A stretch of DNA of 34,954 nucleotides, from positions 1 through 34,954 of the forward strand of contig FAXN01000041.1 of the NCBI GenBank assembly GCA_001493195.1, written 5' to 3'. Shown here in pieces: positions 15,043 to 21,615 of the stretch (position 1 is the stretch's first letter; the number at the start of each line of letters is the position of its first letter). The DNA comes from Sulfurovum sp. enrichment culture clone C5 (GTDB lineage Bacteria; Campylobacterota; Campylobacteria; Campylobacterales; Sulfurovaceae). Below the pieces are notes generated by a model. The model was given only the letters and a program-made list of their open reading frames with translations, had not been told where the DNA came from and did no database searches. The position numbers and the translations under genes were made by a program.

Positions 15043-15813
15043 TTAAATTCCAAAAAGTCTTTTTGCATTTTGTGTTGTGATGTCTGCTATCTCATCACTG
15101 CTCATACCACTAAGTTCTGACATTTTTTGAACGATGAAGGTGCAATATGATGGCTCATTTCTTTTACCACGATGTGGATGAGGAGTGAGATATGGAGCGT
15201 CTGTCTCAATGAGAAGTTTATCCAATGGTATGCGAGGATAAACTTCTATAAGTTTTCTAGCATTAGCAAATGTCAAAACTCCGCCTATACCAAAATAAAA
15301 GTTATGTTTTTCGAGCTTTAAAAGTTCATGATCTGCATTATAACAGTGCAAAACTCCGCCTTGTTTTCCAGCATAGCTTTCCAATATCTCTAGAGAATCT
15401 CTCGACGCATCTCTGATGTGTACAATGAGAGGTTTATCGTACTTATTTGCAAGTTCTATCTGATCTATAAAAACATCTTTTTGGATTTTCTTTTCTTTTT
15501 TTATCTCGTCTTCATTATCAGGCAAACGATAATAATCAAGTCCACACTCGCCAACTGCTACACATTTTGGATGAGATATGAACTCTTCTAAAAAATCTCT
15601 ATTGTATTTTATGGCATCATATGGGTGCGTACCTACTGCAAAATAAACATTTGCATAAGATTCGCTTATCTCTATAGCTCTTCCTAGTGTATCTGGGTCT
15701 CCTGCTGGGATTATAAACATCTCTACACTGTTTTCAACAGCTCTATTTATAACCTCATCAAGATCATCTTTGTATCTATCATCATCTAGATGACAATGTG
15801 TATCTATTATCAT
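15043..15813 (-). CDS. tatD: TatD-family metal-dependent deoxyribonuclease
   Basis: TatD proteins are TIM-barrel metal hydrolases with 3'-5' exonuclease activity on DNA/RNA, in amidohydrolase style. The 256-residue protein shows DTHCHLDD (HxH), GECGLDYY with the bridging Glu, VHIRDA, LHCYN and LIETDAPYLTP, with length and order typical. It leads the cluster that continues with rlpA and hisB, though a 64-base gap separates it from rlpA. Despite the name, no tatABC genes are nearby. Confidence 0.94.
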   Translation of the reverse strand: MIIDTHCHLDDDRYKDDLDEVINRAVENSVEMFIIPAGDPDTLGRAIEISESYANVYFAVGTHPYDAIKYNRDFLEEFISHPKCVAVGECGLDYYRLPDNEDEIKKEKKIQKDVFIDQIELANKYDKPLIVHIRDASRDSLEILESYAGKQGGVLHCYNADHELLKLEKHNFYFGIGGVLTFANARKLIEVYPRIPLDKLLIETDAPYLTPHPHRGKRNEPSYCTFIVQKMSELSGMSSDEIADITTQNAKRLFGI

Positions 15814-15895
15814 TTATTCTTCTTTTTATAAATTTTGAGAAATATTAGTTTATGGAATGATAACAAAAAGCTAGAAAAAATAAGTTAATGCAGAT

Positions 15896-15917
15896 ATTCA
15901 AAGCATAAGCCTTGAAT
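15896..15917 (-). terminator. Hairpin downstream of the first porin (weak terminator)
   Basis: ATTCAAAGC (15896-15904) and GCCTTGAAT (15909-15917) pair over nine positions, with one G-U pair and an ATAA loop, shortly after the porin stop. There is no immediate U tract; a T-rich stretch follows after about 20 bases on the minus strand. Confidence 0.4.
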
Positions 15918-15937
15918 ATAAAATATTTTATAGAATT

Positions 15938-17170
15938 TTAGAAGTTATATCTGCCTATAAGGCGAATAATATTAAAATCATTGCCATTTCTATAATCAAT
16001 ATAGGCATATGTTGCAGATGCATCTATATTGTCAGTAATTTTTTTAGAGTATGAAATATCAAACTCTTTCGTATCAGTATCATCGCCAAAATCTGTATAA
16101 CCCAAAGCTCCGCCAATATTGCCTCCAAGCACATCAGCATCGGCTCTAAGTACAAATTTATTGTTATCATTTATGTCGCCAAATGCATATTGTTCGGCAA
16201 GCATACTAGTATATAATGTCGATGTGGCACCTCCAACATTAAATATACCTGCACTAGAATCATTTATATGTGAATATGCTACTGATGCATTAACTACATC
16301 AAAAAGCTTTTTACTTGCTTTTATGCCAAATGCTTTTGTATCTGTTGTACCTCCAGCATCAAGCCATACTGCTCCACCTTGAAGACCTATGTTTGCAAAA
16401 CCTGCATCATACCCAGCATCAAGCCAAAGTATATTTGCATAATCATTAGCATAATATAATGAGCCAGTCAAGGTTAGATTTTCGATGGATTTATTTTGAG
16501 CAGTCAACATCCAAATGCCATCACTGCCATTAGCTTTATTAAACTCATTCATATTGCCCGTTGAACCCCAACCATGTAAATAATACCATGCATACCCATT
16601 TTGATTTGCATCTCTTACCCATGCACCTACAAGTGTAGTATTAGGAATATCTGTATTTACAACCAATGCTGCATCAAATGTATTTTTAAACACATTCCAG
16701 TCTTCAGAAAACGCAAACGGAGAAAGTGCTTTTGGAAGTTCTTGACGACCAACTTTTAAACTTGTATTGTTTATGCCATAAGTTAGATAAAGTTGTGAAA
16801 TATATGCACTATTGAGAGAATCTCCTGCCATTTGCATAGGATGACTAACTACATCTTCTTCTAAACCAAGTGTTCCAAGACCATTGAGCTGAACGCCAAA
16901 GCCAACACCGCCAACAAGATTATCATTGGTAGCTGTTAATTGAAGACCGACATTTGCTAGTGCAGAGTCTTGATTGAAAAGATTCTGCTGAGGACCGTTC
17001 CAATAAAAATCACTTGTTTCATAATAAAAAACGCCTTGACCACTAAATTTCCAACCACTTTCAGCTACTGGTGCAACCGGAGCGACAACTGCTGGTTCAA
17101 CTGGAGCTATATCTCCACCTGCAAAAATCATTGTCGAAACTATCATTGATAGCAATAATGTTTTTTTCAT
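15938..17170 (-). CDS. Outer-membrane porin (Opr-like), paralog A
   Basis: The 410-residue protein has a signal peptide (MKKTLLLSMIVSTMIFA), then GGDIAPVEPAVVAPVAPVAE and a beta-barrel sequence starting ESGWKFSGQGVFYY and ending with an aromatic residue (IRLIGRYNF), as outer-membrane barrel proteins do. Strand-like stretches such as TSLKVGRQELPKALSPF and FDISYSKKITDNIDASATYA are typical of Campylobacterota OprD-like porins. Start 17170 is preferred, with GGAATATAAA upstream; an earlier ATG at 17185 overlaps this ribosome binding site. It is very similar to the gene at 17317-18606, with promoter and N-terminus nearly identical. The substrate or ion preference is unknown. Confidence 0.9.
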   Translation of the reverse strand: MKKTLLLSMIVSTMIFAGGDIAPVEPAVVAPVAPVAESGWKFSGQGVFYYETSDFYWNGPQQNLFNQDSALANVGLQLTATNDNLVGGVGFGVQLNGLGTLGLEEDVVSHPMQMAGDSLNSAYISQLYLTYGINNTSLKVGRQELPKALSPFAFSEDWNVFKNTFDAALVVNTDIPNTTLVGAWVRDANQNGYAWYYLHGWGSTGNMNEFNKANGSDGIWMLTAQNKSIENLTLTGSLYYANDYANILWLDAGYDAGFANIGLQGGAVWLDAGGTTDTKAFGIKASKKLFDVVNASVAYSHINDSSAGIFNVGGATSTLYTSMLAEQYAFGDINDNNKFVLRADADVLGGNIGGALGYTDFGDDTDTKEFDISYSKKITDNIDASATYAYIDYRNGNDFNIIRLIGRYNF

Positions 17171-17183
17171 TTTATATTCCTTC

Positions 17184-17229
17184 ATGTATTTTATAAAAGC
17201 AGTATATCAATATTATTTATATATGTCAA
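17184..17229 (-). repeat. 46-bp promoter repeat, copy 1
   Basis: Identical over 46 bases to 18619-18664. It contains the porin A promoter. Confidence 0.9.
17201..17229 (-). promoter_or_regulatory. Sigma-70-type promoter of porin A
   Basis: TTGACA (17224-17229) and TATACT (17201-17206) on the minus strand are separated by 17 bases, with TGA just before the -10. Near-consensus in both boxes. It gives a short leader before ATG 17170. Confidence 0.8.
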
Positions 17230-17271
17230 GAAAGTTAATGGAAAGTAAATGGAAGGATTGAAAAAGTGAGT

Positions 17272-17309
17272 TAAAAATACCCAACTCAAAGCACAAAAGC
17301 TTTAAGTTG
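17272..17309 (-). terminator. Intrinsic terminator of porin B
   Basis: On the minus strand CAACTTAAAGC and GCTTTGAGTTG form an 11-bp stem (17299-17309 with 17282-17292, one G-U pair, six-base loop) followed by GGTATTTTTA. It lies just after the stop at 17317 and separates the two porins. Confidence 0.75.
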
Positions 17310-17316
17310 AAGATTA

Positions 17317-18606
17317 TTAGAAGTTGTATCTAGCTACAAGACGAATTGCATTGAGACTGTCGTCATTATCAGCATCAACATAAGCATATGTTCCTACTAG
17401 GCTTAAATCATCATTGATTTTTGTAGAATATGAAAGATCAAACTCTTTAAGTGTATTATTGCCAAGAGAACTACCATAATCTGCATAACCAAATGCACCA
17501 CCTAGGTTACCTCCCAATACATCAGCATCAGCTCTAAGTACAAATTTATCATTATCATTACGATAATTCATACCCATCCAAACAGTTGCACCATAAGGCA
17601 TCATTTCTTCCATAAGCATATCTGTATAAAGTACAGATCCACTACCACCTACTTGAAATATACCAAATGTAGAATCATTTATGTGTGAATATGCCAATGA
17701 TGCATTAACTATACCAAACTTACTGCTTGCTTTTGCACCAAATGCATTTGTATTATCAATGGCATCATGTCTTACGGTACCACCTTGAAGACCTATATTT
17801 GCAAAACCTGCATCATACTGTGCGTCAGCCCAAAGGATATTGAGATCATCACCAGCACCTGTCAAAAAGTTATCTGCATAATACCATGAACCAGTCAAAG
17901 TTAAATTTTCAATAGATTTATTTTGGGCAGTCAACATCCAAACGCCTCTATTTTCATTAAGCTTGTCAAACTCTCCCAAATTACCTGCTGGAACAAATCC
18001 ACCTGTAAATATATTCCATACTGCATATCCATTTTGATTTGCATCTCTTACCCATGCACCTACAAGTGTAGTATTAGGAATATCTGTATTTACAACAAGT
18101 GCTGCATCAAATGTGTTTTTAAACACATTCCAGTCTTCCGAGAATGCAAATGGGGAAAGTGCTTTTGGAAGCTCTTGACGACCTACTTTTAGACTTGTGT
18201 TACCCATGCCATAAGTTAGATAAAGTTGTGAAACGTATCCACCATTTAGAGAATCTCCTGCCATTTGCATAGGAGATACAACAACATCTTCTTCAAGTCC
18301 CAAAGTTCCTATACCTGTTACTTCAACACCAAGACCTATTCCGCCAATCAAATCATCATTTGTTGCTCTTAGTTGAATACCAGCATTGGCAAATGACATA
18401 TCTTGTTCAAAAAGATTACCTTGTATCCCCAAAAATGGTCTCTCGTCTTGTGTTTGATAATAAACCACGCCTTGACCACTAAATTTCCAACCACTTTCAG
18501 CTACCGGTGCAACTGGAGCGACAACTGCTGGTTCAACTGGAGCTATATCTCCACCTGCAAAAATCATAGTTGATGCAACTATTGAAAGTAATAATGTTTT
18601 TTTCAT
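17317..18606 (-). CDS. Outer-membrane porin (Opr-like), paralog B
   Basis: The 429-residue porin has the signal peptide MKKTLLLSIVASTMIFA and the same GGDIAPVEP linker as its neighbour, and ends in an aromatic residue (IRLVARYNF). AAGGAG lies directly before ATG 18606. Central strands (GRQELPKALSPFAFSEDWNV and NTTLVGAWVRDANQNGYA) are almost identical to those of paralog A, whereas surface-loop regions (for example around 17570-17640 and 17980-18010) differ in length and sequence. It probably arose by tandem duplication together with its promoter; separate promoters and a terminator between them allow independent control. Confidence 0.9.
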   Translation of the reverse strand: MKKTLLLSIVASTMIFAGGDIAPVEPAVVAPVAPVAESGWKFSGQGVVYYQTQDERPFLGIQGNLFEQDMSFANAGIQLRATNDDLIGGIGLGVEVTGIGTLGLEEDVVVSPMQMAGDSLNGGYVSQLYLTYGMGNTSLKVGRQELPKALSPFAFSEDWNVFKNTFDAALVVNTDIPNTTLVGAWVRDANQNGYAVWNIFTGGFVPAGNLGEFDKLNENRGVWMLTAQNKSIENLTLTGSWYYADNFLTGAGDDLNILWADAQYDAGFANIGLQGGTVRHDAIDNTNAFGAKASSKFGIVNASLAYSHINDSTFGIFQVGGSGSVLYTDMLMEEMMPYGATVWMGMNYRNDNDKFVLRADADVLGGNLGGAFGYADYGSSLGNNTLKEFDLSYSTKINDDLSLVGTYAYVDADNDDSLNAIRLVARYNF

Positions 18607-18618
18607 CCCATACTCCTT

Positions 18619-18664
18619 ATGTATTTTATAAAAGCAGTATATCAATATTATTTATATATGTCAA
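18619..18664 (-). repeat. 46-bp promoter repeat, copy 2
   Basis: Identical over 46 bases to 17184-17229. It contains the porin B promoter. Confidence 0.9.
18636..18664 (-). promoter_or_regulatory. Sigma-70-type promoter of porin B
   Basis: TTGACA (18659-18664) and TATACT (18636-18641) on the minus strand with a 17-base spacer, the same as for porin A. Confidence 0.8.
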
Positions 18665-18780
18665 TAAAATTAACAAAAAGTTAACAAATACAATGTAACC
18701 ACTTTTTGCAATTCTGTTTTATTATTAATTAAGGGCAATTGGAGTAAATTTAGATTGTACAAAACATCAAAGGAGTATAT

Positions 18781-19026
18781 ATGGGAATTATTGTATTTTT
18801 AATCATTGGTGCAGTTGCAGGTTGGCTTGCAGGTATCATTATGAAAGGTCGAGGGTTTGGGCTTATCGGTGATATCATTGTTGGTATAGTAGGTGCCTTT
18901 TTGGGTGGATACATTTTGCCTATGCTTGGAATTTCTATGGGCGGTGGACTAATAGCTTCAATCATCACTGCAACCGTTGGTGCTGTAATCTTGCTATTTA
19001 TTATTAGCTTGATCAAAAAAGCTTAG
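18781..19026 (+). CDS. GlsB/YeaQ/YmgE-family stress membrane protein
   Basis: The 81-residue protein is made of three hydrophobic glycine-rich segments (IIVFLIIGAVAGWLAGIIM, GLIGDIIVGIVGAFLGGYIL and ASIITATVGAVILLFIISLI) with a basic end, the layout of the YeaQ/GlsB 'transglycosylase-associated' family, which is linked to general stress in other bacteria but has no proven activity. AAAGGAG sits seven bases upstream of the ATG, a strong site. It stands alone, with divergent porins on one side and a terminator on the other. Confidence 0.93.
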   Translation: MGIIVFLIIGAVAGWLAGIIMKGRGFGLIGDIIVGIVGAFLGGYILPMLGISMGGGLIASIITATVGAVILLFIISLIKKA

Positions 19027-19033
19027 AGCAAAT

Positions 19034-19060
19034 AAGAGGTTTACACCTCTTGTGTGTTTT
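19034..19060 (+). terminator. Intrinsic terminator after the GlsB-like gene
   Basis: AAGAGGT (19034-19040), loop TTAC, ACCTCTT (19045-19051), then GTGTGTTTT. A compact hairpin with a partly T-rich tail eight bases after the stop. Confidence 0.7.
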
Positions 19061-19069
19061 AAAAATTTA

Positions 19070-19492
19070 TTATTTATTGCACTCATCGCTACTTAAACAA
19101 GCATTTATATCTTTTGGGATTGGCATCTTTATATTTAAAAGAGAATTTAGTGTTTCTATATCAAATCCACATAGTTTTACTTCTCCGACTTCAAGCAAAG
19201 GTCGCTTTATCAGTATAGGCTCTTTTATCATCCTCTCAATTAACTCTTCTTTGGTGTAAGAATTCAAATGAAAATTTGTATCTTTAAGTTGTGGTGCAAA
19301 AGGATTTATCATCTCTTTTGTGCTTAACCCTTCAAAAAAAGCTTCAAGTGTAGATTTATCCCATTTTGTATCTAACATACTTCTTACTTCAAAACTAATG
19401 CCATACGATTTCAATAGTTCTTTTTGCCTATTGTTTCCGTTACATCCTGTTTTTTCATAAAAGATGACCTTTTTTGGAATTGTGAAAAACAT
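19070..19492 (-). CDS. ArsC/Spx-like thioredoxin-fold protein (nitrogenase-associated type)
   Basis: The 140-residue protein begins VIFYEKTGCNGNNRQK, a thioredoxin-fold strand followed by a single active-site-like Cys17 (CxxN). RPLLEVGEVKLCGFD and MIKEPILIKRPL match the ArsC/Spx fold. The YEKxGCxxNxRQ start, MINPFAPQLKD segment and length resemble the family annotated 'nitrogenase-associated protein', known from nif regions but of unproven function. A classical arsenate reductase seems less likely because the NxCGTSR-type loop is absent. No nif genes are visible here. It faces the GlsB-like gene and shares the terminator region. Confidence 0.75.
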   Translation of the reverse strand: MFFTIPKKVIFYEKTGCNGNNRQKELLKSYGISFEVRSMLDTKWDKSTLEAFFEGLSTKEMINPFAPQLKDTNFHLNSYTKEELIERMIKEPILIKRPLLEVGEVKLCGFDIETLNSLLNIKMPIPKDINACLSSDECNK

Positions 19493-19563
19493 TTTTACTC
19501 CTTGATATCAATCTAATATATGCAAATGCTATACCAAACAATCCTATAGTTTTTTAAAAATAT

Positions 19564-19884
19564 TTATTTTGTGTCACACATTTTATAAGTAACCCTAAGC
19601 ATACCAGGAATAAAATCCCCATAACCCCTTGGCATACGATCTTTTTCAATTAACACTTTTTGTATTTCGTCAAAATTTGACCAATTTTCTTTTAATTTTT
19701 TATTTATACAAATGCACACTTTATCATTTTTTATTTCATATCCCATTGCTGGCAAACGAGTAGGACACTCTTTGGTCGCGTGTGCTACAAAGTCTTGATA
19801 TGAATTCCATGGTTTAGGATTAAGGCATGATGATAAAAAGAGACAAATAAACAAAATTGATGATAGTTTGATGAAATTTTTCAT
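19564..19884 (-). CDS. Small cysteine-containing lipoprotein, unknown
   Basis: The 106-residue product has a type II signal with lipobox LSSC (Cys20). The rest is soluble and contains four more cysteines, Cys40, Cys57, Cys59 and Cys103, the CxC pair being notable for disulfides in the periplasm. I do not recognise the family. A TATAAT -10-like box lies at 19913-19918 on the minus strand, and CGGAAAAA precedes the start; it is probably a single-gene unit. A lone hypothetical lipoprotein is the safest label. Confidence 0.65.
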   Translation of the reverse strand: MKNFIKLSSILFICLFLSSCLNPKPWNSYQDFVAHATKECPTRLPAMGYEIKNDKVCICINKKLKENWSNFDEIQKVLIEKDRMPRGYGDFIPGMLRVTYKMCDTK

Positions 19885-19985
19885 ATTTTTTCCGATAGAG
19901 TTAATTTAAAGTATTATATAAAAAATAACCGAGTTTTTGGATAATTATAGTAAATAAATTTGTGATTGTATTGTATAGTGGTAGG

Positions 19986-20076
19986 TGGCGGACAGTGAGG
20001 GATTCGAACCCTCGGTACAGTTTCCCGTACGCATCCTTAGCAGGGATGTGGTTTCAGCCAACTCACCCAACTGTCC
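19986..20076 (-). tRNA. tRNA-Ser(GCU), with encoded CCA
   Basis: On the minus strand the RNA starts GGACAGT and ends with the paired ACTGTCC, then G and CCA. The anticodon arm is CATCC-CTGCTAA-GGATG, giving anticodon GCT (serine, AGC/AGU codons). A long variable arm (TACGGGAAACTGTA) confirms the class II serine type, and GGTTCGAATC marks the T arm. Confidence 0.95.
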
Positions 20077-20094
20077 TTGTGTTTTGTGGATGAG

Positions 20095-20100
20095 ATTATA
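20095..20100 (-). promoter_or_regulatory. Predicted -10 box of tRNA-Ser
   Basis: TATAAT on the minus strand, about 20 bases before the 5' end of the tRNA. Confidence 0.5.
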
Positions 20101-20188
20101 CAAATTTAGCCTTAAATGAAAGTTAAAATTACATACATGGACAAAAAAATAAAATATTGTATGATTACAAAAACTTTAAGGTCAAGCT

Positions 20189-20311
20189 ATGGGAAAATAT
20201 ACGCCTATCATCATTCTCGTTATATTTGCAGTTGCATTTTATCTCATGGGAATTGGTATGGATAACGCTATAAAGATGTCAAAACCAAAAAGCGAACAAA
20301 CCGATAACTAA
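20189..20311 (+). CDS. 40-aa single-span membrane peptide
   Basis: A small open frame with AAGG (20178-20181) seven bases before the ATG encodes 40 residues. The sequence is a short polar start (MGKYTP), one hydrophobic helix (IIILVIFAVAFYLMGIG) and a positively charged, soluble tail ending SEQTDN. The composition and ribosome binding site argue that it is translated. Its TAA stop interlocks with the TAG stop of pyrF in CTAA, the same arrangement as two other convergent pairs here. No function can be assigned; small membrane regulators are one possibility. Confidence 0.6.
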   Translation: MGKYTPIIILVIFAVAFYLMGIGMDNAIKMSKPKSEQTDN

Positions 20312-21006
20312 GAGTGAAATGTTTTTATCACTTTTAGTATTTTTTCTACTTTTGAGGCAGGATCAATATCTTTGTATATCGGTCTGCCGACCACTGGAAA
20401 ATCCACCATTTCATCTCTAGCAACTTCAAGTGTCGCAACCCTACTCTGATCGCTCGCATCTTCGCCAAATGGACGAATAGCAGGGCAAAGCGTAAGAAAA
20501 CTTGCAGATGTTGCGTCTTTTATCATCTTACTCTCAAACGCACTACAAACAACACCGTCAAGCCCATTGTCATAACTCATCTTTGCAAACTGCATAGCTT
20601 TTTCTTTTATGCCTTTTTCATAAATGCTTTCAAATGTCATCTCATCAAAAGAAGTCAGTGCTGTAACAGCAAGGACGAGAGGTCGTTGCTCAAATTTGTC
20701 AAGCCTTTGCATTACTTCTCTCATAGCTTTTTCTCCTGCACTTGCATGGATGTTGAACATATCAACTTCTAAAAGTGCTATCTCCTCGGCAGCATCTGCC
20801 ATAGTGTTTGGTATATCATATAGCTTGAGATCTAAAAATATCTTTGATTGGGGATTGATGCTTTTTATATTTTCTAAAAACTCTTTACCATCTCTAATGT
20901 AGCTTCTAAAGCCAACTTTTAGCCACACTGGAGCATCGCCAATTTTTTTTACTAGTTCCAAGTTTTCTTCCATTGTTGGCAAGTCTAAAGCTATACATAA
21001 CTGCAT
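20308..21006 (-). CDS. pyrF: Orotidine 5'-phosphate decarboxylase
   Basis: PyrF converts OMP to UMP, the last step of de novo pyrimidine synthesis. The 232-residue protein has the family signature DLKLYDIPNTMADA with the Lys/Asp catalytic tetrad region, an N-terminal LCIALDLPTMEENL strand with the binding Asp, and PAIRPFG near the phosphate site, in the usual order. AAGGG lies about eight bases before ATG 21006. It is divergent from the cyclophilin gene across a short shared promoter region. Confidence 0.97.
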   Translation of the reverse strand: MQLCIALDLPTMEENLELVKKIGDAPVWLKVGFRSYIRDGKEFLENIKSINPQSKIFLDLKLYDIPNTMADAAEEIALLEVDMFNIHASAGEKAMREVMQRLDKFEQRPLVLAVTALTSFDEMTFESIYEKGIKEKAMQFAKMSYDNGLDGVVCSAFESKMIKDATSASFLTLCPAIRPFGEDASDQSRVATLEVARDEMVDFPVVGRPIYKDIDPASKVEKILKVIKTFHS

Positions 21007-21034
21007 CTACATACCCTTTTATGTTTAAATAGGA

Positions 21035-21040
21035 TATAAT
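21035..21040 (+). promoter_or_regulatory. Predicted -10 box of the cyclophilin/nadE unit
   Basis: TATAAT preceded by AGGA, 33 bases before the cyclophilin start. Confidence 0.5.
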
Positions 21041-21072
21041 CATAACTAAAAATGACTAAAGGGTACTAAACG

Positions 21073-21600
21073 ATGTTTGGAAAAAAACTAAAAGAATACA
21101 ATTTATCAAACGATGAACTTGCCAAATTACAATATGCAAAAATCACTACAAGCAAAGGTGTTATTTGGACAAAACTATTTCCAGAAGAAACTCCTACAAC
21201 TGTAGCAAATTTTGCTCATTTGGCAAACGATGGCTTTTATGATAATTTGAAATTCCATAGAGTTATTGCCGGATTTATGGCTCAAGGCGGATGCCCTCAC
21301 TCGGCTCCAACTGGGATGAAACAACTTGCAGGCACTGGCGGTCCAGGCTGGGCTATCAAATGTGAAACAGATACAGCAAAACACAAACATGCAAGAGGTG
21401 TATTATCTATGGCTCATGCTGGTAAAAATACTGGTGGAAGCCAGTTTTTCATCACTTTTGTTGCTACTCCTCATCTTGACTGCGTTCATACAGTTTTCGG
21501 TGCCATCGAAGATGAAGATGTAGATAGCTTTATGACATTAGACAGTATCGCGCAAAATGATACGATTGAAAAAATAGAGATTTTTGAAACAAGAGATTAA
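21073..21600 (+). CDS. Cyclophilin-type peptidyl-prolyl cis-trans isomerase
   Basis: The 175-residue protein has the cyclophilin catalytic core FHRVIAGFMAQGG (with the active Arg), LSMAHAGKNTGGSQFFITF and LDCVHTVFGAI. No signal peptide is seen, so it is cytoplasmic (PpiB-like). The N-terminal 20 residues (MFGKKLKEYNLSNDELAKLQ) are an added segment before the barrel. AAAGGG lies about nine bases before the ATG. It is followed by nadE after 15 bases, likely the same transcript. Confidence 0.95.
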   Translation: MFGKKLKEYNLSNDELAKLQYAKITTSKGVIWTKLFPEETPTTVANFAHLANDGFYDNLKFHRVIAGFMAQGGCPHSAPTGMKQLAGTGGPGWAIKCETDTAKHKHARGVLSMAHAGKNTGGSQFFITFVATPHLDCVHTVFGAIEDEDVDSFMTLDSIAQNDTIEKIEIFETRD

Positions 21601-21615
21601 TTAAAAGGATTTGTG

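Noticed and set aside
21012-21065. Inverted repeat TACCCTTT / AAAGGGTA between pyrF and the cyclophilin gene
   Set aside because: The two arms are simply the ribosome binding regions of the two divergent genes, so symmetry is expected without a special function.
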